Positions 34,990 to 49,349 of a stretch of 64,000 nt of DNA are shown here, in pieces. Positions within the stretch are counted from its first letter, which is position 1, and every line of letters starts with the position of its first letter. Source of the stretch: Cymbidium sinense (lineage: Eukaryota; Streptophyta; Magnoliopsida; Asparagales; Orchidaceae); assembly GCA_021442155.1 (NCBI GenBank), contig CM038228.1, forward strand, positions 16,285,179 to 16,349,178. Direction: 5' to 3'. The translations under genes were made by a program, and so were the position numbers. The notes under the pieces are model-generated. The model saw only the letters and a program-made list of their open reading frames with translations. It was not told the origin of the DNA and did no database searches.

Positions 34990-35910
34990 ATCTATAATTG
35001 ATCACTCCCATTAATAAGGTCATTCTTAAGAAACTTTACATTTCTTGATTTCACTATTCTAATGTTGTTTGATGAATAATAAAATCTATAACCCTTTGAG
35101 TTCTTAGCATATCCAATAAAATACCCACTAATAATCTTCAGGTCTAGCTTTTTTTCTTGTGGATTATAAATTCTCACTTCATATGGGCATCCCTATACAT
35201 GTACATGTTATAAACTTATTTTCCAACCTTTCCATAATTCAAAAGGTGTTTTAGGGTCAGCCTTAGTTAGAACTCTATTCAATATGTACACTGCAATATT
35301 AAGAGCTTCAATCCACAAGAACATAAGTAGTTCGGAGCCACTAATCATGTTTCTCAGTATGTCCATTAATGTTTGATTCCTTCTCTCTGCTACACTATTT
35401 TGATCAGGTGACCTTAGTAAAGTATATTGGGCAACAATCCCATTCTCTTGAAGGAACTTTGCAAATAGATCAAGTATTTGTCCATCTTCCGTGTATCTTC
35501 TATAATATTCACCACCTCTATTAGATCTGATAATCTTAATTTATTTTTCATATTGTTTCTCTACTTCTACTTTAAAGATTTTAAAGGCATTTAATTCTTT
35601 ATACTTATTCTGAAGCAAGTAGAGATACATATACCGTGAGTAATCATTAATGAAGGTGATGAAATATTTTGGATCATAAAAATTCATCTATGGATAATAT
35701 ATATATATATCTGTCTGTATGTATAATTTTTGTTTTGTCTGTACTCCTCTTAGCACCTTTCATTAAATTGTTAATTTGCTTACCCTTTATGCAACTCACA
35801 CAAGTTTTAAAATCAGTGAAATCAAATGTACAAAATACGCTTTCATCCCCTAATCTCTTTATTCTATTTATGGAGATATGTCCTAATCTCTGACATGGAA
35901 GAGTTTTCAT
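34990..35910 (-). pseudogene. Copia GAG-pre-integrase and integrase relic
   Basis: Minus strand. The pre-integrase stretch is RLGHISINRIKRLGDE, then CVSCIKGKQ (about 35893-35775; zinc-binding H and C residues visible). Core integrase remains include [17 protein letters not shown] and [10 protein letters not shown] (about 35465-35360). The C-terminal GYFIGYAKNSKGYRFY is at about 35125-35078. Several stops and frameshifts. Confidence 0.85.
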
Positions 35911-36379
35911 TTACAACACATCTTTTAGTGCCAGCTTGAACATACATTACATCATGACTAATGACATTTTGTAAACTAATATAGAAAAGACCATCAGTCA
36001 TAGTACCACTTCCAATAAATTTAGATTTATATTATAAATAAACAAAAGTTCTCTAAAAAGTTAAAGAAATATCCAAAAGGTACATGTCTAGGAACTAATA
36101 TTAAGTTCCTAAAAAAACTAGGTAATAGAAGGTCTTGTCTAATTCTAAAATAAAACCACTAGTAAGTACTAAATAGCATGTCCCAATAGCTTCTATATGT
36201 GAGTGCATCTAGTTCTCTGAATAGACATATTGTTCATTTTCCATTGGCTTCCTTAGGTTTTGCATATCTTGTGTAAAATTACAAATATGAATTGTATAAT
36301 AAGAATCAATCCACCATGTGTTATAAATACTATTAGTCATATTAAATTCATAATAGACAAGTAAAATTATTTTACCCTT

Positions 36380-37080
36380 CTTAGCAAATCATTTTTTTGA
36401 ATTTGATGCAATCCTTCTTCATGCGTGCCTTCTTTTGTAGAAGAAACACTTAGATTCCTTTTTAATTTGAGCTTGAGGTGGTATTTTACCTTTCCCATTT
36501 TTCTTAATTTGGATTTGGTTCTAGTCCTTTCTATATGTAGCTAGCTTAGCACTCTTACATAATTCCATGACTAGCCTTCCTTCTTCTTGAACACACATGG
36601 TCAAGAGTTCATTAATTGAACATTATCCTTATGTGTGTTATAAAATATCTTGAAGGGACCATATTGCTATGGAAGAGTATTCAAAATATAGTGCACCAGA
36701 AAAGACTCAGGAATATCAACCTCAAGTGTCTTGAGATAAGCTGCAATGTCCCACATTTGCATTATATGCTATTGCACATCTTTTATTCAAGTTAGCTTTA
36801 TGAATGAGAACTTCATAATTATGGTATAAGCAAGAGCTTTATATGAAGTACTAAATTGCTCATTAATTGCCTTAATTAGCTCTCTTACATTATTATATTG
36901 ATTGATTGAACTACTAATACCAACATATAATCTTGTCTTTATGAACATTAAACTAAGGTTATTAGATCGCTCCCACTGTTCATAACAATTTTCTCAAGAG
37001 TGCTAGCGTCATTAACTTTAGGTGGTTCATCTTTCCTTATAGCATAATCACTGTCCATTACCTTAAATGAAGGAGAATTC
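36380..37080 (-). pseudogene. Copia gag relic with damaged zinc knuckle
   Basis: Minus strand. Gag-like sequence begins near 37075 (SPSFKVMDSDYAI) and reaches a nucleocapsid knuckle near 36445-36400 in which the second Cys reads Tyr (CFFY) and a one-base shift separates it from MKKDCIKFKK. The knuckle could not work as it stands. Confidence 0.7.
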
Positions 37081-38242
37081 TCTCTTCCCATACTTTATAG
37101 TTATCATACCTCAACTAAAGAATATCGCATTTTCTATCAGAGATATTAATTGATTGCATGATTGCAAAATAAAATAGATAAAAAACATACTCAAAATTAA
37201 GGCTCATAAATATACATTATGCTTTACCTGTGTAGATCATGCATTGAATAATTATGAATTTACTACCATAAAACTTGTTAGTGAACTAAAGTTTTAACTC
37301 AATTAAATTTATTCAGATTATAATAAAACTATCAAATCGTGTTCCCTTTTTCTAATTCTTATGGATAGATTAGAAAATATAATTTGGTATTTATTCTGAT
37401 TAATTATTAAAAATAATAAAAAATCATGTGGGAAAAAATTATTATATTATATAATTAATCATAATTAATGTCTTTAATTATTTATGTGATTTGTAATAAT
37501 TAATTATATAATTTTCATAATTAAGATGTTGTGGCTAATCCTTAATTATTCACATAGACATTAACTTTATACTCAATTACTTAAGTTTAAATTGTATGCT
37601 TAATCAGAAATGACCAACATATGTATTAACTCCAAAATAATTAATTAAAATTTTCATGATTTCTATAAGTCACCATTTTCCATTGGAATAAACTAAACAT
37701 TGTAATGTAAGACAACAAATGATTTTTAAATCTTGAAAAATTGAATTATGACTAATAAATGTGATCTTAAGACAACATTTCTTCATTCACATTATTGTAT
37801 ATGCCCAAGAAAGTTTCACAAATAAATTATTTAAATTTTTGCACAATCATAAATGATTTTTAAATCTATAATATGTTATCACAAATTTGCAAATGATGTA
37901 AACTTAACTTCATTATATGCAAGAATGAATGATTAAAAGGTTCCTTTTTTTATAAAGCATCCATTTAATATGTAAAAATATTATAACTATTGGTGTTATT
38001 ACAATGGTTCTAAATATAAATCACAACAAATTTTATTTATGCATTCCTTAGGCAAAAGAAACTTTAAACTTGTTGAATAAATAAATAAACTTTATAACGA
38101 TCCAAAATAATTGTTTTAAATCATAAATATAGTAGAAATTAAATTCCATAAAAATTTCTGACAATATTAATGATTGAACAATAATAAAAAATTAAATGAT
38201 CAATGTTTTCAATATGATTGAGAAATGGAAAAACAAGGAAAG

Positions 38243-38365
<123 letters not shown>

Positions 38366-38384
38366 TAAGGAATTGTAAAACTTA

Positions 38385-38396
38385 GCTTTGATATCA
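38385..38396 (-). promoter_or_regulatory. Copia tRNA primer-binding site
   Basis: On minus TGATATCAAAGC, matching the usual initiator-Met site TGGTATCAGAGC at 10 of 12 positions, directly inside the 5' LTR. Confidence 0.75.
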
Positions 38397-38398
38397 AA

Positions 38399-38749
38399 TG
38401 ATAGAACAAAATATTGTTCTATGTGAGTTTTCACAAATTATAGAATTGATCGGATAAAAAATGTGAAAATTATCATATGATTAATCATATATCAAATATA
38501 GGATATTTTACATACCTCTAGCCATTGATTTAATCTTGTTCTTTGCTAATTTAGAAATCTTCTAAACCATAATCAATCTCCAATTGATAGTGTATGTATT
38601 TCTCAAAAAGATTGAAGGTTTAGGGCCTTTTTATCTTTAATATTTATTTCTATTAATTTAGGCTTCATCATAGTAGTTAACCAAATGTCAGTTTTAAAAA
38701 TTGCCTTAATATTATTTGGACCATTATTATTTTTTGTTACAAGCTAACA
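38399..38749 (-). repeat. Copia 5' LTR
   Basis: 351 bp; starts TGTTAGCTTGT on the minus strand, ends ...CTATCA next to the primer-binding site. Landmarks shared with the 3' LTR are given there. Confidence 0.8.
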
Positions 38750-39479
38750 ACCTTATGAGTTTGACTTTTAAATTTTAAAACTTCAATTTCATCAATTTTA
38801 ATTCCAATGCTTCTCGAGATTTTCTCATATCTGACATTCAACCAAGGTTCTGAAATCCATAAATTAAAACATTGATATAATTTTAAGTGGCTAAGATTCA
38901 TCACTTATTATTTTCAAATGATCTTCATGAAGACATGCTGAACTTTATCGAGGCTTGTTAAGTATTTTATAAGAAACTCACAAATCTTAGTGGTAATTGT
39001 TGACCTGATTTTTGGATGAGGATAATATCATCTCTAATTTTAGTATTTAGAACACCTAATCTAAAATTAGGAGTTTCCTAATTAGGCACTTAGGACATTA
39101 CACTTGGTGACTAGTATATAAAAATAAATTGCAATCAAATACAAATTTAAATTAAACTCAATACCCTAAGGCTTAGGCTATCCTAATGAACCTCTTTAGG
39201 ATCTGACCTAACCCCATTTGATTAGGTGAACCCAAAGTACACGACTATCTCATAAAACTCAGTATAGATCTAAATCAAATGCATCTTAATTGAAATTTAA
39301 ATTCAATTGAGCTTAGATTGAGGTAGTTGGCATGGTTGACCCAATTAATCCATTTAAGTCCAAAATCACCTAACCCTAAAGAAATTTAAATAAAATCAAA
39401 ATAAATTAAATTCAAATACTTAAACCAAATCCACTCCAAATGGACTTAACCTAACCCTTAGTCCACCTTAAATGGTTTG

Positions 39480-40320
39480 ACTTGGGTAGGTAATTATCCA
39501 TTTGAAGATGGCCATATAAAGTGGAATCATAAGAGGTGAGGTGCAACCATGGGAGATAAAATTTGAAAACCCTTGCAGGTAATTCAAATGCCACTTTCCA
39601 TCCTTTATACCTCACCCACATCTTCATTTAAAGTGATTTTGGCTCTCTCCGATCGGTTAACCACCCCTAGAGGAAGCCTTCAAAGTTCCCAATCCCTATG
39701 GAAAACCCATCTTAACTTCCCCTCCATGGATAGCTCTCGGCCATGCATAAAGTGGAAGAAAGAGAGGCCATGTCCACACTCCAACTATCCCTATAGGCTC
39801 TTAAGGTGAAGAGGGATCACGTCGACCCTTACTTGGGGCTCTCACCGCTGGCGATCGTATTCAAGCCATCCAAAATTTCTCCATAGAAGGCTCTCGACTA
39901 GGAACCAATAAGAAAAGAATAAGCTCCTCTCTTCATCCTAAACATTCTTACACACTCCAGAAGGGAAAAAAGCTCAACCGAGCTCTTCCTAGGCTTTCCC
40001 ACTATCGACATGCCAAAATTTGACCATGGCCGATAGATAGAGGCCGACCAAATATGATATTGGGAGAGGAGTGATCCTCCCCCACTATTGATCCTCCTCA
40101 CACACTGAAGGGGCAAAGGCAAACTCAATCGAACCTTTTCCTGAGTCTTTCACTGCCGGTGAGCCACAAAATAATCAAACCTGATGAAGGATGCATGGGC
40201 TTGGTCTTCACAGTGATTGGCAGGGAGACAAGCTAGGATTTCACTACCAAAGCTTCATCTTGATGAGGTGAAGGTGGTTAAAGCATGATGGCCACTGAGG
40301 GATGATGCGAGCAAGGTAAC
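39480..40320 (+). other. Conserved GC-richer block of the giant unit, copy 1
   Basis: Compositional island within AT-rich sequence, with CG-containing words and several short open stretches (for example 39573-39809) that do not match any family I know. It ends in GCAAGGTAAC (about 40311-40320), a passable splice donor. The equivalent block in copy 2 is 56880-57384, ending GAGGTATG. It could be a transcribed leader exon. Confidence 0.45.
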
Positions 40321-43300
40321 CGACCACATTGTTCATTCATTAGCACTTTTTGAAGTCAAATGGATCATTATTATGATAAACCCATATAGATAGGTTGCAA
40401 ATCGACCCATGATCATTTTACAACTGAAATCATGCATCCCCGCTGATTTGATCACCAAAAATCAACTCTGAAGAGCCAATGACTCTAAGTTCTCTAGTGG
40501 GAGGTAGGGAATGGAATCTCAACCATATGTTCCTTCTATTAGGATTGGACAGGCAAGATCTAGTTGGACGATTTGATTAAAATTATTATAGAAATCACGA
40601 GTTAAATCCTAATCGTCCAATCTTTGACCAGACAACCATAGCTCATCCCGCATTCCCCATTGCCTTTTGAGTTGGATTCATGTGGATCTAGTTGGTCCAG
40701 TGGCATTATGCCATGTGTAAAGTGGCACTTAATCGCCATGTAGGCACTGACTCGATTAAGAGGAAAATAAGGTTTTATGGATTTGAAAAAAATGCAAAAA
40801 ATGATAAAAACTTCAAAAAATTATTAAAAATAAAATACCCGATTAAAAAGTATAAATGAAGGTTCTATAGATTCATCTTAGTGAGAGAAATTCATTAAGC
40901 CCAAAATCTTTAATTTTTATTAGGTATTTTTGGGTTAATTAAAAATTATCAAACTTAAATTAGGTTCAAAATATTAATCCAATTAATTTAAAACTTAAGG
41001 AAGTGAAATTGAAGCTAAAATACACCTCAAATAATTTTCTTAGGATTTATTTATTAGTAAATTGAAAGATATAAAATTTTCAACCATAAACCCTTAATTT
41101 AATAAAATAAATTAATAATAAATTAAAAAAATTAAGAGAAATTATAAAATTTATTTAAAACATCATAATTCACATTAGTATATCTTAGGAAACTATAAAA
41201 CCTCAATGAAACCTCATAATCCCCAAAATGAACTTAATTAAGGACTAATTGAATTAGATAAATTAATTTATTAACATGAACTTTGAAAATTCATAATAAA
41301 TCAAATAAAACTTCAAAAATTTGAAATGAACCCTTTTTGGGTCATCATTTAGAGGGAAACCCAAAAAAATTAAAAGCCTTAATTAATTATAATGATTAAG
41401 GCTTAATTTAGTCTTAAAATACACATCTGATTAAAATAAAACTTTAGAGAAATGAAATTGGTAAGGAACTCCACTTGCATAAAAATTTCAGTGCTAAATG
41501 ACCTTTGGATTAGAAGATTATCGAAGTTTCTGGTTCTCTGACAATTTAAATGAAATAATAAATAAAAAACAAATAGAAATTATAAAAATTAATGTAGCCA
41601 ATTTGGAACACTTTAATTAAAAATAAAAGAAACTAATTAAATACTAAATTACTAAAATTATGAATTCAAAATAAAATGAACATTTCTTTGAAGATTAAAA
41701 CTTATTAATCTTTGAATTTTAAGGAATTCATTAAAATTGGATCTAAATTAAGTTTCTCAACATTAAAAGGAAGACATTAATAATGGGTATAAATAATTAA
41801 AGTAAAAAAAATCAATTAACTTAAATAATCTAGAAACTAAAGGAGGCCTAGATTAAATTTGGAACCTAAATAGTTCATTATTTAAGGTTCTTAGGTTATG
41901 ATTGTTTGGCAAAACCTTATCTTAAAAGATTTAATGAAATACTGAATCATTAACCTAGGATGTTCACTTAAAACCAACTAAAGTAATAAAGTTAAATGCA
42001 TAAATTAATGAATATCCTAAGTTATTAAATTTAAATATAATAAGATAATTGAATGTTGAAACCAAAACTTTTAAACTAAGCTTCAATTCAAAATAATTAA
42101 ATTAGATAATTCAAACTAATGAGCCTTATTATTAACTAAACAAGTGAATTAAGTCAATTCAATCAGACCAAGTGGATTGAATTAAAACATATAAAACCAA
42201 ACAATTATTCCTTAAATCAAATCAAAGGATCATAAGGTCAAACATAATCCCAATTTATGAAATTATGTTTATCGTAACCAATTAAACAACATAAATCATA
42301 TAAAATTTAATGAAAGCCTAAAGGAAGAAAGTAAACACCGAATTAAGGTAAATTAAATTGAAACCTAATAAACTTAAAACAAATAATCAAGATAAATAAA
42401 ATGAATTAAATTCAATAAATTTAACTTTTGAAATTTTAATTAAATAAAAATACAATCAATCAAATAATTAAAATTCAATAAAACCCAAATAAATTCTTAC
42501 TTGGTTAAGTCAAGATGCATTAATCAATTTGAATAAAACTCAAATGAAAAGAATAAAAAGAATAAAGAATCTTTAAAAAAATTTCATAAACACAAGATGA
42601 AACTTAAGAACTAAACATTAATTAAGAATTTAAATCCTAATTAAATCACATAAACATCAATTAAATCTAAATTCAAGCAAATCCTTCAAATAAATTTGAA
42701 AGAGGTTAATTAAGATGCTTAGAATTTTAGTGTGACCCTTAGAATGAATTTTTATCTTCAGATGAAAATCTCATCCTACAAGGATTAGGCTATTGAATAG
42801 AATGGGTTTCACCCAAAAAAAGAATTTATTTTATCCTTCATTCTTTAAAACTTAAATTCCACTTTAACATAAAATTAAATTTACAAATGAAATAAAATTA
42901 TAAATCAATTAAATCACTTAAATTAAAACCACCAAACGATAAATTGAATAAACTTTAAACTTATACTAAATCCAAATCGAAACAAAGCCTAATGTAGCCA
43001 TACCATACAAGCCCTTCTTTCACACATTAGATTATTAGGTCACCGGCCCTAGACTTAGGTTAGGCCAACGATTTGTGATATTTTATGATGTGATGTGATA
43101 TTTTCCTTGTTTGGTGGCATATTATTTTAGACTGAATGGCTAGGATTATTTGCTCGTTAGTTTAAATATTAGGGCGATCTTTTTGGACTAATGTTATTTT
43201 CTATGTAGGAGGCTGTGCTTGAAATGGATTGCTATAATAAAAATAAAATAAATAGTATTTGATTGTAGGTGCTACTTAAGTCCCTAAGCATAGCCCAACA

Positions 43301-43588
43301 GGATAGGTGAGCTTGACAAACATTGATGCTAACCCCGTTTGTTTGAAATATAAATCGCTGTTGTGTTGTATGTATTTTTTGACTTCTATTTTGCAGGGCT
43401 TAGGATTTTATTTTTAGAATTTTAAATATAATTTGAGCTAAAATTAGGTTAGGTTCTATGGGGTCTAGAAATAATAGGAGTTGACTTTACCAGTTGGTTG
43501 TCCCCTCTGAAGTTCGTGGAGGTTCTTGAAGAAAATGACAATCTTAAAGGAAGACCCACAGATCAAAACTTTTAGTTTTAGCCTGGGC

Positions 43589-43596
43589 TATATAAG
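43589..43596 (+). promoter_or_regulatory. TATA box of giant unit, copy 1
   Basis: TATATAAG followed by GGCAGAGCTCGACCACC, about 4.6 kb into the unit. Copy 2 has TATATGGGTGGAGCTCAGC at the equivalent place (60724 on), so the spacing of the TATA-like word and GAGCTC is conserved. Position and context suit the U3/R boundary of an LTR. Confidence 0.6.
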
Positions 43597-45057
43597 GGCA
43601 GAGCTCGACCACCATTTTCTCTTCACTTCTGAGGTGTATAGAAGTACCCGACCTCACTAGCCTATTTTATTAATTTAATTTGGCTTAATTTATTTAGGTG
43701 AATTGCATGCTTTTTCTAGGTTTCTTTCTATGACGTGTTCTGTGATGAAATACTTGGAAACACTAAGCTCTTAAGAAAATTAAAATTTTCTGCCCTAGTA
43801 AATTTAAAAAAACCTAAATACAAAATAAGAAAACTCATAACTTCACTTAAATTAAAGTCCTAGGCATAGCTTAAAAGCAACTAGAAACAATTAGCTATTG
43901 CGAACCATGGGACCATATTTTTCATTCCTCTTGAATTGGATGGTTCACCCATTGCACATAAGGGGGCATTTGACCTTTGAGGATGACCACCCTTCATGGG
44001 GGAAGTGTGCCTTCTTATTTTAAATTGGACAATGACCATTTTCTACCTGCTCTCATTTTAGGCATGAATTGCATACCCAAAGCCTTTAAATAAAATTATG
44101 AGTCAAAATTTATAAAAATAAAAAAAAATTATTGCATTAATTAGATGCATAACACACCAGCCATTATCTTAGGGCTGAATTTAGGCTCGTAGCCTTTTTT
44201 CCTAAATACAATAGCAAATCCATCTTGCAAACATAAGATTGGGGTCATGGTTTTAAAATCGATAAAGTGGTGTTACCTAGCAAGCCCTTCTAAGCGAAAA
44301 ATAAGTCCAGTAGAGTTAGAGATAGGTTTATTTTTTCAACTGATAAAAAATTGATAATTGCCAAATTCATAAAATTATACTAGTTTGAACCTCTGACTTA
44401 TGTTAAAAGTATTTTTAGACTTGGGTTTTGAAGTATCCTATTGGAATAAGTCTTCAACTTCAAAGCATTTCTATAGTCTTGTGCTGCTAGAATCTAAATC
44501 TTAGATTTCTAATAAAATATTAACTCATAATCTCAATAACTTTAATTTCAAAAATATAAAACCCAGTAATAGAATAGCTGAATTGCTTACTAGGTTTCTC
44601 AGTATCTAAAAATATTTTTGAAGTATTTTTTGGCTTTCAAAAAGAACTCTTCTTTCTTGAAGCATTCCTTTAATGAATTTCTAAATTAAATATCCTTTTA
44701 AGACACGCTTTGAAATCCATTGAGATAAAAGTAAGTTTCTTTAATCGAGAGTATTCTTAGGAGAAATTTCATTTCTTTTAAGATGAAATTAACTGTAGGG
44801 GCATGCCCTTATAGGAAACTATGAATTCTGTATTAAAATAAACTTTGTTCTACTTCTTCATGTAGTTCAAGAAAAAAAAGTCTAGGACATCAAAAACGCA
44901 TCAGCCTTAAAAGTCCTTATTAAGTAATTAAATCTATTATATGGTAATATGTTTGTCTTTTGAGATAATAAATTTATCTCTTAATGACATATTTGATTAC
45001 CTAAATAAGTACTTTCAAGATCTGTGTGGTATTCCAAATAAAATTTCTCACAGTAAT

Positions 45058-46769
45058 ATGTAAATATTCTTTTTCAAAGTTCCAAAAATTATTATTATGG
45101 AGTGATCATAAGGCTTTGAGATGACCAATTATCAATTATGTTTAAATTTATGAATGCCCCTAATTTTTTAAGAACATTTTCACTTAAAAAATTGACTTAA
45201 CAGTTCATGTATAATAAAATCCTAATTTGTCTATTTTGGATAGCTTAGACTTTGCTTACTTTTCATGTATATTTTTAAAATTTTTGTACTGAGCAGCTCT
45301 TATGCATGCATGACATATTAGAAAATCCCTTCAATAATGCATGAATCTTGATAAAATTCTTAAATTAAAATCTTTTAAAAATAAATTAAAGAACATTCAT
45401 CTACCTATTTTAACAAATTTATAGTCAAACTAAATATTTGAATGAGACAAATCAAATGACACCAAAAATAATTCAGTCCAAGTCCAAATGGCCCTAAGTC
45501 AAGTATTTAAAGTATAATGAGAAGCTTCGAGGCATTAATTAAAAGATCAAATAATCTCTTAATCCATCATATTTTTGGTAAAATCAAGCGCCTTGATGAG
45601 AAAAATCCAATGAGCCTAAGATAAGTCAATTCTAAAGTGATTAAGACACTTAAATGTTGAAAGAATTTGATTCTATATAGATTGCCCAATAGAGTGCTTT
45701 ATTATTTTCACAAAATTTATTAAAAAGCTCTTCCAAAACTTTATTACCACATTTTCAATATAAAAAGAGGAAAGTTCTCTAAGAGTTATGTTCGAGAGCT
45801 TGAATTTGACCATAACCTATAGTTACCATTGGCCACCATTAACAATCATCTTTGACCACCACTAATAAATGTTGTAGCCTAATTACCACCATACAATTAT
45901 TATAGTCATGTTATTTCTTGTTTATTATTATCTGACTTATGCACAACTTACAACTTGGTAACCCTATCTTATTATTTGGAGAGAAAATTGAAATCATGTA
46001 ACTTAATATACATTAGTATATTATTTTGATTATGCTAAGTATCGTGATTTTTTTCTCTCTTTGGATTTTCCACATAAAAATTCTTGTGTTTCTTATATTC
46101 TTATCTATTATCTATGTGTATGCTAGATCATTATGTAAAGTGTATATTCACATGAGCCTCATAAGCAAGGTGACCAAACGATCCAAGTTATGATAGCTAG
46201 AGCATAATGACCGGCCTTAGGGGAAAAGATTCACCATACGTAGGTCAAACATGCAACAAATATAACTTTTGTTAAGTGATAGATGCTTAATAGCTCACAT
46301 CAAGTCTAACAACTCACTCATATACATGCAACTATACATCTAGAGTGTATGTTAGATGAACCATCATGCTAAAGTTTGATATCCATCAATAAAGGGAACT
46401 CGCCCCGGACAAGGGGAACTCATCTCTCATAGGAAAGTCATCTATCCTATTTATTCAACAATCTTCATGAGTGCCAAATATATGTAGAAACTCTCTCCAA
46501 AATTTATAAAAAGGGATATTCTTTAAGATTTAAAAGCTTTTTTCTTTTTTTTTATTTGGGTGGGAGGGGGGGTTCATCTTCTTTTTGGGACATCCTTTAT
46601 TTTATTCCCCTTAAATCATTCACTAAAATGCTTCTTTGAAGGAAAATAGAGTTATTTGTACTCAAATTTCTTAACATTATTGAATCTCTTATACTTTTGT
46701 ACCTTTCTCTCTGTTGCCTTATATGCCATAACCTAGCTTCTCAAAAGCCTAATTAGGTTCTGCTTTGTT
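45058..46769 (+). other. Probable 5' region of the Tat-type gypsy element
   Basis: No coding. A TATA-like TATAAAAAG at 45759-45767 followed by a purine-rich start could be the promoter in a decayed 5' LTR, and the gag relic begins about 1 kb further on. LTR ends and primer-binding site were not identified. The giant unit copy 1 is inserted immediately upstream (duplication GTAAT). Confidence 0.4.
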
Positions 46770-49349
46770 CATGGACAAAATTGGATTCCACATCCATCTA
46801 GGTGTGGTGAATGAGGATAAGGTTGAGAACTAGAAGCCAAGTGTAGAGCATATAAAATCACTTAGCACGAGCAAGAATGGAGCTAGACACTAAACTTTTG
46901 TTACCCAATAAGACCTAAAAAATATGGAGGATAGAATCACTCATCTTATACAAGTGGCTATGGAAAAAGTGAAGAACAATGGACCAAATGCTAACAAAAA
47001 TAAAGGCTTCTTGAGATTGGTATCTCAACGAGCTCAACAAGAGCTATCTAGAATACTGAGCATTGATGACAAGCATATCAGGTGAGTGAAGAGGAGGGCA
47101 CCTAAAGGAGTAGGAAAACTCATCTTACATTTTCTCTTAGAAGAACGTAAAAGGTCACCCCCAACACAAGTTCAAGATTCTACACTTGGAGTCATATAGG
47201 GGTTGCATTGATCCTGGCAACCATATGGCCTACTTGTAGTTGATAACATCTCAACTAGATTTGGATGATGCGATGAGGCTGAATCTTGTTCACAACCTTT
47301 AAAGAACCAGCTCTCAGGTGGTTCTCACGATTTCCACTCGACTAATAAATTCTTTTGTCAAATTCATGAGGATATTTGGAATATAGTTTGCTAGCACTTA
47401 AAAACTATTGAGAGCTCACATGCTCTGTTGCAAATGAGATATGAACACAATGAGTCCCTAAGGAGGTTCATCACCCATTATCAGAGGAAGATATTGGAAA
47501 TTAAGGACATAAAGCCCATGGTTACATAAACCCCACTCACTCAGGGTTTCAAGAAAGGTCTTTTTAGATATGGACTTAGGCTATAACATCCCAAAAATGT
47601 TGTTGAACAATTAGAGTTGGTAAATAATCATGTCAACATAAAGGAATACAATAGCCATGTCAATGTAGAAGAATACAACAACCCTGTTAATGCAGAGGAA
47701 TACAATAGGTCACTTAGCCATCCATAGCAACTCACGAAGATGATCCTTTGAAGAAGTCACCCTTAGAATGGCTCTCTAGAGACAAATTCTAAATCAAGAG
47801 GTAGGATAGTGTAAGAAAGCTTATTCAAAGAGAAGAAGTGTCATTGCATTGATAAGAATGCATACATCAGCCTACTCATTATCAATAATATAAGTACTTA
47901 TAATCAATAATTGTGTCACCATTAAGGGTATTGGTATCTTGAACAAGGAACACCCCTAAATGCAAATGGAGTCCGTGATCACTCCAAATAATATGCCAAT
48001 CATCATGATAATGGGCATGAAACTAAGGAATGTTGCTATCTAAGGAGCTTAGTGGATGAGTTGATCAAGGATGGGAATCTTAAAAAGTCCACTTGGCTAC
48101 ATGGAAAAGAAGTCACCAAAATGAATCCATCTTGGCTCATATAATGTACGCTGCAGAAATCATGCTTGCTATCTTTAGAGGAGATGAGCAATTTGCAAGG
48201 CAAGTTAGCTTTAAGAGGTTGTGATCTAGATAATTCCACTCAACAACCATAGAGTCAAAGCTGAGTACTTTGATAGTCTTTGTGAGCTTCTCTAAGAAGG
48301 ATTATCCCATAATCGACAACTCGTATGATGATGCAATCATCACCATAACACTAATCATGAATTATTAAATTGGGAGTATATTGATCGACATTAGCAGCTC
48401 TATAAATATTATCTTGAAATATATTTTTGATCGGTTAGACCTAATGAGTTCCAAACACACCCCTACATGAGGATGACATAATGAATTTTTCAGTGAAAAA
48501 GAGAAAATGAAGGAGTTATCACTCTTTCCATGACATGAGGGGACGGTGTAAAGTAATTCACTGCTATGATTGACTTTGTCATCTTGGAAGCGCTTGCATG
48601 AACAATGCCATCTTCGGTAGACAACTGCTCAACATGTTTAGAGCAATAATTTCAACTTATCATGTAGATATTTTATTCCCAACATGAGGAGAAGAGATCA
48701 CCGCCATGAGAAACCTGAACCAATATAGATTCTACTAGTTGTGAGTAGTAGGGCATCCTAACAGGCCAGAGGAAGTGTTATAGTTGGAGGTTGCACAAAC
48801 TGGAGTGTAGATTATCAAAGGAGTTGAGGAGGTGGTGGCTGCATAGCATCCTGAGCGAGTCCTATAAGTCAACTCAACTTTTGGCATCGAGCACAAAGCA
48901 ACCCTCATTTTGGCTCCCTAAGAGAAGATTGATGTGTTCACTTGGTTCACAGTTGAGATGCTAAGAATCAACATCAGCATTGCTTGCCACAAACTTACGT
49001 ATTAAATAGAAGATGAGGAAAACTAAGGATTTCTTCATTGAGTCAATTTATAAAGAAGTCACTAAGCTATTATACACTAGCTTCATTAAAGATGTCTAAT
49101 ACCTATAGTGGGAATCAAACATGGCGATGGTGCAAAAGTCTAGCGAGAAATGAAGGATGTAGGTAGATTTTACAAACTTGAATTTGGCATGCTCAAAGGA
49201 TAAGTACCTACTTCCCAAAATAGACAAACAATTTTCTCAATGATAATTTACTCAGTGAAGAGTTTCTAGTAGGTTACTTAGTGATGAGTTTCTTGGATTC
49301 TTTTCTAGATACCATTAAATCTAAATGTACATGATCAATCAGGGAAAAT

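Larger units (their letters stand above)
38998..45052 (+). mobile_element. Giant solo-LTR-like unit, copy 1 (6055 bp)
   Basis: Starts TGTTGACCTGATTTTTGG, ends AAATTTCTCACA, and is bracketed by the perfect 5-bp duplication GTAAT (38993-38997 and 45053-45057): the TG...CA plus 5-bp signature of an LTR inserted by an integrase. No gag, pol, primer-binding site or terminal repeat is seen inside. It shares its start, the GC-richer block at 39480-40740, the tail region 42990-43640 (with TATA) and 44750-45040 with the copy at 54444-62236, in the same order. The remainder is AT-rich with no coding. Best read as a solo LTR of a retrotransposon with unusually long LTRs; a LARD-type non-coding element is the alternative. 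Confidence 0.72.

Noticed and set aside
39573..40128. Short frames in the GC-richer block of giant unit copy 1
   Set aside because: Frames are not conserved in the equivalent block of copy 2 and show no known motif.
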